Assembly (NCBI RefSeq): GCF_000397205.1
Contig: NC_021237.1
Location: forward strand, 3,969,001-4,033,000
From: Pseudomonas protegens CHA0
GTDB taxonomy: Bacteria > Pseudomonadota > Gammaproteobacteria > Pseudomonadales > Pseudomonadaceae
Direction: 5' to 3'
Length of the DNA stretch: 64,000 bases
Both the position numbers and the translations under genes were made by a program. Position 1 is the first letter of the stretch; each line of letters begins with the position of its first letter. The notes under the pieces are model-generated. The model worked only from the letters and a program-made list of their open reading frames with translations. It made no database searches and was not told the origin of the DNA. This document shows positions 25,042 to 34,133 of this stretch, one piece after another.

Positions 25042-26357
25042 CAGTGGGCTCCCACGGGGCTGAGGTTGAGGGCCGGTGCTTCGGCGGTAGCCGCCGGCGG
25101 CCGGGCGTCGCTGTAGGCCTGGTACTTGCGCTGGGTGGCGATGTGGTCGGCGACATGCTTGGCGTCGTGCCACACCCCCCAGATAAACGACGAGCCACGG
25201 CGCGACAGCCAGGGCAGGCCGAGGAAGTAGACCCCCGGCTCGCGGGACACGCCGCGCTGGTGCAGGGGCTTGCCCTGTTCGCTGAAGGTGTCGACCTGCA
25301 GCCAGGAAAAGTCCACGGCGTAGCCGGTGGCCCAGATGATCGAGGTGATGCCGGCCTGTTGCAGGTCGAGTTCGAGGATCGGCTGCTTGACGCAGTCCGG
25401 GTCCGGCAGGCGCCGGCGGGCTTCGGGCTCCAGGGGCAGGTCGAGGCCGTTGCGGGCGATGTAGGCATCCGCCGCGTCCAGCAATGCCAGGTAGTTCTCG
25501 TCGCCCCGGGCCAGGTTGTCCAGCAGGTCGGCCTGGAAGGTCACGTGCTCGCCGGCAAAGGCCTTGGTCAGCCCCACCAGGGTGATGCCCTGGTGCGCCA
25601 GGGCGCGGAAGTCGATGGTCTGGCCGCCGCGGGCGCCGCTGACGGCAATGGTCACGTGCTCGCGCCCCGGCTTGGCGATCTCGGCGTCCCACTCTCCCAG
25701 CACCCCGAGCCACCAGCAGAAATCCCGGTTGCGATAGGAGCGCGGTGGCCGGTCGTGGGCCCCCACCGACAGGTAGACCCGGCGCCCCGCACGCTGCAGC
25801 TCATCGGCGATCTGCACCCCGGACGACCCCGCGCCCACCACCAGCACCGCGCCCTCGGGCAGTTGCTGCGGGTTGCGGTATTCGGCGGAGTGGATCTGCG
25901 TCAGCCGGTCATTGGCCGGGGCAATCGGCGGGATCACCGGACGCTGGAAAGGCCCGGTGGCGGCCACCACCCGTTGGGCCTGGATCAGCCCTTCGGAGGT
26001 TTCCACGGTGAAGCCCGGGCGGCCGACATTGCGCAGTACCTTGCGCACTTCCACGCCGGTGCGGATCGGCGCATTGAACTTGCGCGCATAGGCTTCGAAA
26101 TAGTCCGCCACCTGGTCCTTGGCCGGGAAGGCATCGGCGGCGACATCGAATTCCATCCCGGGAAAGCGGTCGTGCCAGGCCGGCCCGTTGGCCACCAGGG
26201 AATCCCAGCGCCCGGTGCGCCAGGCCTCGGCCACTCGGCTGCGCTCCAGCACCAGGTGCGGCACCCCGAGCTTGCTCAGGTGCTCGCTCATGGCCACGCC
26301 GGCCTGGCCTGCGCCCACCACCAGGGTGTCCACTTGTATGGGTTGTTCTACGGTCAT
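25041..26357 (-). CDS. flavin-containing monooxygenase-like protein (class B type)
   Basis: The 438-residue protein has an FAD-binding GAGQAG motif (residues 16-21) and a second dinucleotide motif GAGSSG near residue 178 for NADPH, with WATGYAVDF near residue 350. Such enzymes oxygenate amines, sulfides or other heteroatom substrates. The ATG at 26357 follows AAGGA; upstream in-frame codons lack family similarity. It heads the RidA, DUF1028 and deacylase operon. A conserved 64-bp promoter block lies 87-150 bp upstream, shared with the ALDH operon, so the two operons probably act in one pathway. Confidence 0.87.
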   Translation of the reverse strand: MTVEQPIQVDTLVVGAGQAGVAMSEHLSKLGVPHLVLERSRVAEAWRTGRWDSLVANGPAWHDRFPGMEFDVAADAFPAKDQVADYFEAYARKFNAPIRTGVEVRKVLRNVGRPGFTVETSEGLIQAQRVVAATGPFQRPVIPPIAPANDRLTQIHSAEYRNPQQLPEGAVLVVGAGSSGVQIADELQRAGRRVYLSVGAHDRPPRSYRNRDFCWWLGVLGEWDAEIAKPGREHVTIAVSGARGGQTIDFRALAHQGITLVGLTKAFAGEHVTFQADLLDNLARGDENYLALLDAADAYIARNGLDLPLEPEARRRLPDPDCVKQPILELDLQQAGITSIIWATGYAVDFSWLQVDTFSEQGKPLHQRGVSREPGVYFLGLPWLSRRGSSFIWGVWHDAKHVADHIATQRKYQAYSDARPPAATAEAPALNLSPVGAH

Positions 26358-26443
26358 GTCTGTGTCCTTCTGCGAGACGAATGGCGCCGGCCGGAAGGCT
26401 GGGCGCACGCTGTTCAGAACCCGGGGGTAAGTCGGATGCCACA

Positions 26444-26507
26444 GATGGTGCGACAGACGCCTGCGAAGGAAAAATATTAAAAATGTGCTCGCTGGATAAG
26501 AAAAAGC
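26444..26507 (-). promoter_or_regulatory. 64-bp promoter block, copy 2 (upstream of the FMO operon)
   Basis: This aligns gap-free with 22551-22614 on the same strand and at the same internal spacing. It keeps the A/T-rich core (ATTTTTAATATTTTTCC on the minus strand) and the flanking GCTTTTTC and CGCACCATC blocks. TAATAT in the core is a fair -10 candidate. It lies between the FMO gene and the acyl-CoA synthetase gene. Confidence 0.6.
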
Positions 26508-26595
26508 GAGGCAGCGCGCGAGCATGCGAAGCGTGCAACTTCACAACACCGGCGCTGCATCGCAAGCACTCGGGCCCGCGGCCTGGAGCCCAGGC

Positions 26596-28491
26596 TCAGC
26601 TTCGCTCACTGACAAAGGTGTAGCGGCTCAAAGCCTCGGCCAGTCGCGAGGTTTCATCTGTGCAGCGATAGCTCGCCACCAGGCCTTGCCTGGCGCTCTG
26701 CACCACCCTCACCTCTTGCAGCTCGATGGCCAGCAAGGCGGCTTCCTGGCGTATGACTGTCTCGATTTCAGCCATGACCAGCGCGGGCTTGAAAATCTTG
26801 CCCACTCCGGTGACGGGTAGCGCGTCGGCCAGGATGATCGCCTTGGGCACCGCTGCGCGCTCGCTGATATGCCGCGTCGCGTAGTCCAGCAACTGGGCGC
26901 TGCTGATGGCACTCCCGGCGCGCACCTGCACATAGGCCACCGGTACTTCCCCGGCATGCGCGTCGGGCCGGCCCACCGCTGCACACAACGCCACATCGGG
27001 GTGCGTGGCCAGCACCTCCTCGATGTATTTGGGCTCAATGTTGTGCCCCCCGCGGATGATCAGTTCCTTCTTGCGCCCGGTGAGCCAGAAGTAACCTTCG
27101 CCATCGCAGCGCCCAAGGTCCCCGGTGTTGAACCAGCGCTGTTCGGACACACCGTCGAGGGCGACAGTATCGAACCACGCCCCCTGATCATGGGCGCTGT
27201 CCAGATAGCCGATGAAGACATTGGGACCGCTGATGCAGATCGCCCCCACCTCATCGACTTGCGCATCACGCAACCAGGCACCTCGCTCATCGAGGATCAT
27301 CACCCGCATGTCCTGCCAGGGTAGGCGCAGGCCGACCGAGCCAATGCGCGACTCACCGCGCGCCGGATTGACCGACGACGCGCAAGTGCCCTCGGTCAAG
27401 CCATAGCCTTCGAGAATGCGCTGGCCTGTCTGTTGCTCGAACTTGCGCAGCAAGTCCCTGGGCATCGGCGCCGCGCCGCAGATCGCCACCGTCAGCGAGC
27501 TTGTGTCATGCCCCGCGCAGGGCACCTGCAACAGGCCGGCGTAGACCGTGGGCACAGCTGAATAGCTGCTGACCTGATGGGTTTCGACTATCTCCCAGAA
27601 CCGCGGCATGAATCCCGGCGTGCGAAACCCCGCCGGTGGTGCCAGCAGCACATGACCGCCCTGGGCAAATGCCGCCAGGCCACAACCGATCAGCGCATTG
27701 ACGTGAAACAGCGGTAACGCGGTCAGCACGGTGCGTCCTGGCCGCAGGACCGGCGCGCCGATCACCGCATCCAGTTGCCCGCAGAAGATCACTTCATTGC
27801 GCTGGCTGTGACGGGCAATTTTCGGCAAGCCGGTGGTGCCACCGGTGCAATAGTAGGCCGCCACGTCGTTCAGGCCCGGCGGGGCAAACCGCAGGCGCTC
27901 GCCTGGCTCGAGGGCCAGTTCGGCGAAAAAATCCAGGACCGGCACCCCGGCCACTTCCGCGGGCAGCGGCGCGCTCTGCCCATGGCCCGGCAGGTGCCGC
28001 ATCGGGTCGACAGCCAATACGCCTTGCAGGCCGGGCAAGCGGGCAATCGCGCCCTCGACCCGCTGCCAGATCTGCGCATCCGGCTCGGGGCCTACCGTGA
28101 CTATCCAGCGGACCTTGGCCGTCGCCAGCAGCTCGGCCATCTGCGTGCCGTCCAGCAAGACGTTGACCGCAAAGGCGATACCCGCGGTCTGCGCGCCCCA
28201 CATGGCGATATGGGTTTGCGGCAAGTTCGGCAGGATCAGCGCAACCACGTCGCCCCGCCGTACCCCCAAGCGCTCGAACAGGTTGGCTGCGCGAGTGATG
28301 TCCGCCAGCAGTTGGGCGTATGTCCAGCGCACCGGCCGCGCATGATCCTCGACCCGCAGAAAGAAGCTCAGGGCCGGGGCCTGTGGCCATTGGCTCGCGC
28401 TGCGTTCGATCAACGCATAGGTGTTGTTGATATCGGCAAAGGGCTGAGGACCCGCCTCGATCTGCAGAACGTCCTGATAGTCGCAAAGCAT
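26596..28491 (-). CDS. AMP-dependent acyl-CoA synthetase
   Basis: The 631-residue enzyme has the adenylate-forming signature YYCTGGTTGLPK, then ALPLFHVNA, GYGLTEGTCAS, WFNTGDLGRCD and a C-terminal GRKKELIIRGGHNIEPKYIE with a late PVTGVGKIFK lysine. It should activate a carboxylic acid to its CoA thioester in the cytosol. The ATG at 28491 is chosen because GAGG lies 8 bp upstream; a TTG two codons earlier is too close. It is divergent from an AraC regulator. About 90 residues between the N terminus and the P-loop are longer than in small acetate-type enzymes, as in fatty-acid-type members. Confidence 0.9.
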   Translation of the reverse strand: MLCDYQDVLQIEAGPQPFADINNTYALIERSASQWPQAPALSFFLRVEDHARPVRWTYAQLLADITRAANLFERLGVRRGDVVALILPNLPQTHIAMWGAQTAGIAFAVNVLLDGTQMAELLATAKVRWIVTVGPEPDAQIWQRVEGAIARLPGLQGVLAVDPMRHLPGHGQSAPLPAEVAGVPVLDFFAELALEPGERLRFAPPGLNDVAAYYCTGGTTGLPKIARHSQRNEVIFCGQLDAVIGAPVLRPGRTVLTALPLFHVNALIGCGLAAFAQGGHVLLAPPAGFRTPGFMPRFWEIVETHQVSSYSAVPTVYAGLLQVPCAGHDTSSLTVAICGAAPMPRDLLRKFEQQTGQRILEGYGLTEGTCASSVNPARGESRIGSVGLRLPWQDMRVMILDERGAWLRDAQVDEVGAICISGPNVFIGYLDSAHDQGAWFDTVALDGVSEQRWFNTGDLGRCDGEGYFWLTGRKKELIIRGGHNIEPKYIEEVLATHPDVALCAAVGRPDAHAGEVPVAYVQVRAGSAISSAQLLDYATRHISERAAVPKAIILADALPVTGVGKIFKPALVMAEIETVIRQEAALLAIELQEVRVVQSARQGLVASYRCTDETSRLAEALSRYTFVSERS

Positions 28492-28555
28492 TTCCAAGAC
28501 CTCGAATCATGAATTTTCTTGACTTGAGATGCTGGCATGAGGCGAATTAGGTTAC

Positions 28556-28593
28556 TTGGCATTTGATAACAAGAATTTGGCATTCGGGAACAA
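28556..28593. promoter_or_regulatory. 17-bp direct repeats, candidate AraC-type operator
   Basis: TTGGCATTTGATAACAA (28556-28572) and TTGGCATTCGGGAACAA (28577-28593) differ at three positions and are 21 bp apart, the classic spacing of AraC-family half-sites. They lie directly before the AraC gene ATG and between it and the divergent acyl-CoA synthetase, so they could govern both. Confidence 0.55.
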
Positions 28594-28594
28594 A

Positions 28595-29614
28595 ATGAAC
28601 CGTCCCCCCTTGTTTGTCAGGGCCCCTGCCCTGACCGGCTTCACCCGACTGGTCAGCGAGCATGGCGGTGACGCCCAGGCCCTGCTGGCCCGTGTCGGCA
28701 TGACCCAGGCCCAGCTCGACGACGCCCATTTCAGCCTGCCCCTGGAGAAGGTCGCGCAGTTGCTGGAGATCACCTCGCAGGCCTTGTCGCTGGCGGATTT
28801 CGGCGCTCGCATGGCGAACCTGCAGGACGTCTCCATCCTCGGGCCGCTGGCCCTCATCGTGCTCCACGCCAGCCACCTGGCCGATGCCCTGGAACGGGTC
28901 GCTCGCTACATGCCCTACCACTCCCCCGGGCTGAACCTGCGCCTGAGCGTCGAGGGCCAATATGCCGCCTGGCACCTGCAGCATGACCTGAGTGTAAGCA
29001 GGCTGGGCGACCGGCAATTGAGCGAGCTGGTCCATGGCATTGCCCTGGCTTTCCTGCGCCGGGTTACCCACCACACCGGCAAGCAATGGCAAATCAATTT
29101 CAGGCATGACAGCCCCCTCGACGCCAAGGCCTATCGCGCCCTGTATGGCTGCCGGGTACGCATCAACCAGGCTGAAAACGCCCTGCTCTTTCCCGCCAGC
29201 TTGCTCAGTACCCCGCTGGCCAGCGCCAGCCCGGCAATGCTTGAGACCACCGAGCGCATTGTCCGCCGCCTGATCCAGAGCCACCCCCTGGACCTGGGGC
29301 GCCAGGTGGAAATACTGGTGGAGCGCCTGCTGGTGACGGGCAACTGCACGCTGCCGGTCCTGGCCGGACAACTGGGCATGCCCCGGCATATGCTCCAGCG
29401 CCGCCTGCTAGCCCAAGGCTTGCGGGTGGAGGAAATCATCGATGACTTGCGCCGCAAACGCCTTGAGTCGCTGCTGCCCCACCCGCAGATCGCCCTGACC
29501 GAAGTGGCGTTCCTGTTGGGCTACGGCGACCCCAGCTCGCTGACCCGCGCCTGCTATCGCTGGTTCGGCCAGAGCCCCAGCGCATGTCGCCAAAGGCACC
29601 TTGCGCAACCTTAG
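28595..29614 (+). CDS. AraC-family transcriptional regulator
   Basis: The 339-residue protein has an Arabinose_bd-type N-terminal domain (residues 15-200, GFTRLVSEHGGDAQALLARVG, LADFGARMANLQDVSILGPL) and a C-terminal AraC helix-turn-helix pair (LAGQLGMPRHMLQRRLLAQG and EVAFLLGYGDPSSLTRACYR). This OruR/PA-type family often controls a neighbouring acid or acyl-CoA pathway, so the divergent acyl-CoA synthetase is the likely target. The ATG at 28595 is preferred over a TTG at 28556. The last base of its TAG stop is the first base of a MITE-like element, so its C-terminal tail may have been shaped by that insertion. Confidence 0.9.
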   Translation: MNRPPLFVRAPALTGFTRLVSEHGGDAQALLARVGMTQAQLDDAHFSLPLEKVAQLLEITSQALSLADFGARMANLQDVSILGPLALIVLHASHLADALERVARYMPYHSPGLNLRLSVEGQYAAWHLQHDLSVSRLGDRQLSELVHGIALAFLRRVTHHTGKQWQINFRHDSPLDAKAYRALYGCRVRINQAENALLFPASLLSTPLASASPAMLETTERIVRRLIQSHPLDLGRQVEILVERLLVTGNCTLPVLAGQLGMPRHMLQRRLLAQGLRVEEIIDDLRRKRLESLLPHPQIALTEVAFLLGYGDPSSLTRACYRWFGQSPSACRQRHLAQP

Positions 29615-29753
29615 GCTCTGTACGAAAACTACCTGTGCTTCGATCAGACTGCGTTGAAGACAGGCTCGGCATGCTCATTCAGGCCGCAGAACTCGGCTTC
29701 CTCGCCTGCTTTTGCCTTGCCTGATCTTTGCTCGGCGAGTTTTCGTACAGACC
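29614..29753. mobile_element. 140-bp MITE-like element with terminal inverted repeats
   Basis: The left end (29614-29630, GGCTCTGTACGAAAACT) and right end (29738-29753) are inverted repeats that share a 14-bp perfect core (TCTGTACGAAAACT). The end sequence is of the kind I recall from IS5-group elements of Pseudomonas. The 106-bp interior has no transposase; it holds only a short remnant-like open stretch on the minus strand. I could not identify a clean target duplication. A full-length IS elsewhere in the genome would be needed to move it. Confidence 0.7.
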
Positions 29754-29792
29754 TTTGCGGCGGCCGGTTGAGCCCCCCCCGGCACCCGCGGT

Positions 29793-30749
29793 TCAAGCAC
29801 CCGGGAATGTCGACAGCCCGGCACTCCCCGGGGCTTCGCTGACGATCATGTCCACGGCTTGCTGGGCAATCGGTGAAAGCGTGCGTCCGGCATGGGTCAC
29901 CACGGCGTAGCGGATGGTCAGCACATCCGCCGGCCAGGGCGGCTGTATGAACGGTGCCAGGTCCACCAGCAGCCCGTTGTGCAGGTCCTGGTCGAGCCAC
30001 GAGCGCCAGGTCAGGAGCAACGAGTCGCTGCTCAGGGTGGTTTCGCGCAACAGGTTCAGATCGTTGGAGCTCAGGGTCCAGGGCAGCAAGGTGCCCGGCG
30101 CCAGATCGAACAGGGCATACAGCGAAGCTTCGTTGGACGGCGACACGCCACTCCACTGGTAGTCGAGGATCTGGGCACGGGCAATCGGGCCTGCCTGGCG
30201 GGCCAGCGGGTGATCGCGGCGACAGAACACCGAGGCCGGCTGAGGCGGCAGATGGGTCACGGAAAAGCGCGGGTCGATTTCCTCGCCCGACTTGAGGCTG
30301 GCGACCACGAAATCCAGTTGCTCGGTTTCCAGCAGGTGGCACAACTGATTCCAGTACCCGACCTGGACATTGAGCACCAGCCTGGGGACCTGTTTGCGCA
30401 ACCTGATGAGAATATCGACGGTGTTGAGCGTGGCCGCCATCGGGTTGATGCCCAGGCGCAGTTCCCCACCTTCGGCGCCGGCAATATCGATGGCTTGCGC
30501 CACCAGCTTCCTGGCGCAACCGAGCAGCTCATGAGCACGCCCGATCAACTGCTGCCCGGCAGCGGTGAGCATCACCGTGCGCGTATCACGATCGAAGAGC
30601 CGAACGCCCAGGTCCGCTTCCAGCGACTGGATGCTGCGGCTGAACGCCGTCTGCGACAGGTTGGCCCGAGCCGCAGCGCGGGAAAAATGCAGTTCCTCGC
30701 TCAGATAGACCAGATGGCGCACACGTTTCAGATCGATTAAGTCGTTCAC
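29793..30749 (-). CDS. LysR-family transcriptional regulator
   Basis: The 318-residue protein has an N-terminal LysR helix-turn-helix (HFSRAAARANLSQTAFSRSI, residues 22-41) and an effector domain from about residue 95 (GGELRLGINPMAATLNTVD). It is divergent from the DUF1302 gene across 126 bp, so it most likely controls the DUF1302/DUF1329/MFS/M20/amidase operon. The downstream flank is the MITE-like element. Confidence 0.92.
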   Translation of the reverse strand: MNDLIDLKRVRHLVYLSEELHFSRAAARANLSQTAFSRSIQSLEADLGVRLFDRDTRTVMLTAAGQQLIGRAHELLGCARKLVAQAIDIAGAEGGELRLGINPMAATLNTVDILIRLRKQVPRLVLNVQVGYWNQLCHLLETEQLDFVVASLKSGEEIDPRFSVTHLPPQPASVFCRRDHPLARQAGPIARAQILDYQWSGVSPSNEASLYALFDLAPGTLLPWTLSSNDLNLLRETTLSSDSLLLTWRSWLDQDLHNGLLVDLAPFIQPPWPADVLTIRYAVVTHAGRTLSPIAQQAVDMIVSEAPGSAGLSTFPGA

Positions 30750-30875
30750 TGCATTAATCCAGCCCTATCTTTGCATTGGACACTCTTAACACGCTCCCAG
30801 AAGATTCTCCACCACCAGCATCGCCCGGCAGACAACACGTACTGCCTCCAATAAAAAAAACGATGGGGAAGTTCT

Positions 30876-32627
30876 GTGGCGCACCAATTCCAGCTTGATC
30901 CATTCCGCTTACTGGGCCTGCCAACGCTACTTGCACTGAGCATCAGCGCACCTGGCCAGGCCGCTACCTTCGACATCGGCGAGATCCAGGGGCAATTCGA
31001 TTCTTCGTTGTCCATTGGCGCCAGCTGGGCACTGCGCAACCCGGACCGGGCCTTCATCGGCACGTGGAACGCAGGGCACGCCTCAAGCCAATCCTCCGAC
31101 GACGGCCGGCTGAACTTTCGCAAGGGCGAAACCTTCTCGAAGATCTTCAAGGGCGTACACGACCTGCAGCTCAGCTACGGCGACAGCGGAGTATTCCTGC
31201 GGGGCAAGTACTGGTACGACTTCGAGCTCAAGGACGAGAGCCGGCGCTATGTGCAGATCAGCGATGAGCATCGCAAGGAAGCCGCCAAGTCCTCGGGCGC
31301 GCAGCTGCTGGACGCCTTTGTCTATCACAACTATTTCATCGCCGATCAGCCCGGCAATGCGCGCCTGGGCAAACAGGTGGTCAGTTGGGGGGAAAGTACC
31401 TTCATCGGCAATGGCATCAACGTGATCAACCCGACGGATGTCGCTGCCTTCCGGCGCCCGGGAGCCGAAATCAAGGAAGGCCTGATTCCGGTCAACATGC
31501 TGTTTTTGTCCCAGGGGCTGAGCGAAAACCTCTCTGCCGAATTTTTCTATCAACTGGAATGGGACCAGACCGTCGTCGACAATTGCGGGACCTTTTTCGG
31601 CTCCGACGTGATGGCCGATGGATGCAATACCCGCATGGGTTTCTCGCCCCCCTGGGACCCCAATGGCCAGTATCACTTCACCCGGGGTGGCGACCGCGAC
31701 GCGCGGGACAGTGGCCAGTTCGGGATGGCCCTGCGCTGGCAGGTCGAGGCGCTGAACAACACCGAGTTCGGCCTGTATGCCCTGAACTACCACAGCCGCG
31801 CGCCTTTCCTCGGTGGCACGGTCGGCACGGCCCCCTTCGCGGTTAAGCCTGGGACCAGGGCATCGAGCGCCGAGTACTTCATCGAGTACCCGGAAGACAT
31901 CCGCCTCTATGGCCTGAGCTTTGCCACCACCCTGGGCACCACTGCGGTTTCCGGCGAACTGAGCTACCGGCCGAACATGCCGCTGTCACTCAACGGCAGC
32001 GACGTGACCATTGCCGCGCTCGCCGGCCCGATGGCGGCCGATCTCGGTGCGCCGATCTTCACCAGCGGCTTTGCGCAGCCAGTGCCAGGCGAGAGCTTCC
32101 ACGGTTATGTGCGAAAGCCGGTGACCCAGGCGCAAATCACCCTCACCCATTTCATCGACCAGGTCTGGGCCGCCGAGCGCCTGAGCCTGATTACCGAGAT
32201 CGGCTACAACCACCTGGGGGATATCAACAGCAACGCCTTGCGCTTCGGCCGGGACAGTATCTTCGGCAACGGCGAACTGCCCGACAACCGCAATTGCGCG
32301 CTGATGGCCAACCCGGTCAACCCGCAGAACTGCAACAACAAGGGCTTCTACAGCGCCAATTCCTGGGGTTATCGCGGCCGCGCCATCCTCGACTATCAGA
32401 ACGTGATCGCCGGGGTGAACCTCAAGCCCAGCCTGTCCTGGTCCCATGACGTGCAAGGCTACGGCCCCAACTTCAACCAAGGCAGCAAGGCCATCAGCCT
32501 CGCCCTGGATGCCGACCTTCGCAATACCTACTCGGCGAGTCTTTCCTACACCGATTTCTTCGGTGGCGCCTACAACACTTCGACTGATCGCGACTTCGTC
32601 GCCCTCAGCTTCGGCGTGAGCTTTTGA
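30876..32627 (+). CDS. DUF1302 outer-membrane protein
   Basis: The 583-residue protein has a signal peptide ending at GQAA and an all-beta pattern from FDIGEIQGQFDSSLSIGASW to a terminal VSF, as in DUF1302 proteins, which are predicted outer-membrane barrels. Motifs SWGESTFIGNGINVINP and LNYHSRAPFLGG fit the family. No ATG fits; GTG at 30876 has GGGGAAG at a good distance. DUF1302 and DUF1329 pairs usually accompany genes for breakdown or transport of lipophilic compounds. It is first of a probable five-gene operon. Confidence 0.85.
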   Translation: MAHQFQLDPFRLLGLPTLLALSISAPGQAATFDIGEIQGQFDSSLSIGASWALRNPDRAFIGTWNAGHASSQSSDDGRLNFRKGETFSKIFKGVHDLQLSYGDSGVFLRGKYWYDFELKDESRRYVQISDEHRKEAAKSSGAQLLDAFVYHNYFIADQPGNARLGKQVVSWGESTFIGNGINVINPTDVAAFRRPGAEIKEGLIPVNMLFLSQGLSENLSAEFFYQLEWDQTVVDNCGTFFGSDVMADGCNTRMGFSPPWDPNGQYHFTRGGDRDARDSGQFGMALRWQVEALNNTEFGLYALNYHSRAPFLGGTVGTAPFAVKPGTRASSAEYFIEYPEDIRLYGLSFATTLGTTAVSGELSYRPNMPLSLNGSDVTIAALAGPMAADLGAPIFTSGFAQPVPGESFHGYVRKPVTQAQITLTHFIDQVWAAERLSLITEIGYNHLGDINSNALRFGRDSIFGNGELPDNRNCALMANPVNPQNCNNKGFYSANSWGYRGRAILDYQNVIAGVNLKPSLSWSHDVQGYGPNFNQGSKAISLALDADLRNTYSASLSYTDFFGGAYNTSTDRDFVALSFGVSF

Positions 32628-32661
32628 ATCCACAATCAGCAATCGAACAGGACAGGGTGCG

Positions 32662-34023
32662 ATGAACATTTCGAAGTCGTTTTTTCACGGCAGTGCGTTG
32701 TCGCTGCTGCTTTGCACGTCGGCCATGGCCGCAGTGTCGCCCGAAGAGGCGGCCAAGCTCGAGACCACGCTGACCCCGGTGGGTGCCGAGCGCGCCGGCA
32801 ATGCCGACGGCACCATTCCGGCCTGGACCGGCGGCCTGGCGAAGAATGCCGGGACGGTCGACAGCGCAGGTTTTCTCGCCGACCCCTATGGCAGCGAACA
32901 TGCGTTGTTCAGCATTACCTCGCAGAACGTCGAGCAGTACAAAAGCCGCCTGACCCCGGGCCAGGTCGCGATGTTCAAGCGCTACCCCGATTACCGGATG
33001 AACGTCTACCCCACTCACCGCAGCGCCAACGTACCGCCGAGCATCGTCGAGGCAGCCCGCAAGAACGCCCTGAACACCACCCTGGTTGCCGGCGGTAACG
33101 GCCTGGAGCACTTCACCAAGGCCTATCCGTTTCCGATTCCCGGGAATGGGCTGGAGGTGATCTGGAACCACATCACCCGTTATCGCGGTGACAGCGTGAA
33201 GCGCCAGATGGTGCAGATCGTGCCGGATGTCCAGGGCAACGGCACACCCGTGACCTTTGCCCACCAGTACGTGTTGCGCGAGAGCCTCGCCGACTACGAT
33301 CCGGCCAAGCCGAGCAACGTGCTGTTCTACAACAAGCAGACCGTGGTCGCGCCAGCGCGCCTGGCCGGCAACGTGGAACTGGTTCACGAGACCCTCGATC
33401 AGGTCAAGGAACCGCGCCAGGCCTGGATCTACAACGCCGGCCAGCGCCGTGTGCGGCGGGCCCCGCAGGTGGCCTACGACGGGCCGGCCGCCAGTACCGA
33501 CGGCCAGCGCGTGGTGGACAACTACGACATGTTCAACGGCGCGCCGGATCGCTATGACTGGCAACTGGTGGGCAAGCAGGAACTGTACATCCCCTACAAC
33601 AGTTACAAGCTCGATTCGCCCACGCTCAAGTACGCCGAGATCACCAAGGCCGGGCACATCAACCAGGACCTGGCGCGCTATGAACTGCACCGTGTGTGGC
33701 ACGTGGTCGCGACCTTGAAACCCGGCCAGCGCCATGTGTATGCCAAGCGCGATTTCTACATCGACGAGGACTCCTGGCAGGCCGCGGTCATCGATCACTA
33801 CGACGGGCGCAATACCCTGTGGCGGGTTGCCGAAGCCCACCAGCTTTCCTACTACAACAGCCAGGTGCCCTGGTACACCGCCGAGACCCTGAATGACATG
33901 GTCAGCGGCCGCTACCTGGTGCTGGGCCTGAAGAACGAAGAGAAGAGCAACTATCAGTTCGGCGTCAAGGCGCTGGAGGCCGAGTTCACGCCCAACGCCT
34001 TGCGCCAGAGTGGGGTGCGCTGA
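32662..34023 (+). CDS. DUF1329 periplasmic protein (LolA/LolB-like fold)
   Basis: The 453-residue protein has a signal peptide (LLLCTSAMAA) and the DUF1329 pattern LTPVGAERAGNADGTIPAWTGG, AYPFPIPGNGLEVIWNH, GQRRVRRAPQVAYD and NEEKSNYQFGVKALEAEFTP. The family resembles lipoprotein-carrier folds and is thought to carry hydrophobic molecules across the periplasm. It follows DUF1302 by 34 bp and precedes an MFS gene. Working together, the two exported proteins could deliver a hydrophobic amide to the transporter. Confidence 0.85.
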   Translation: MNISKSFFHGSALSLLLCTSAMAAVSPEEAAKLETTLTPVGAERAGNADGTIPAWTGGLAKNAGTVDSAGFLADPYGSEHALFSITSQNVEQYKSRLTPGQVAMFKRYPDYRMNVYPTHRSANVPPSIVEAARKNALNTTLVAGGNGLEHFTKAYPFPIPGNGLEVIWNHITRYRGDSVKRQMVQIVPDVQGNGTPVTFAHQYVLRESLADYDPAKPSNVLFYNKQTVVAPARLAGNVELVHETLDQVKEPRQAWIYNAGQRRVRRAPQVAYDGPAASTDGQRVVDNYDMFNGAPDRYDWQLVGKQELYIPYNSYKLDSPTLKYAEITKAGHINQDLARYELHRVWHVVATLKPGQRHVYAKRDFYIDEDSWQAAVIDHYDGRNTLWRVAEAHQLSYYNSQVPWYTAETLNDMVSGRYLVLGLKNEEKSNYQFGVKALEAEFTPNALRQSGVR

Positions 34024-34133
34024 ACTCGGGTCACGACGGCTCGAACAACAGCGCCTTCGCCGAGGGGGCGCCAGGACCTCGTACTGGCGGTGGGCACAGC
34101 CTCTGTGCCAACCGCCACTCTTTGGAAAATGCC

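Noticed and set aside
29644..30519. Minus-strand open frame spanning the MITE and the LysR gene
   Set aside because: It is out of frame with the LysR gene and has no family match; the MITE part only gives a short open tail.
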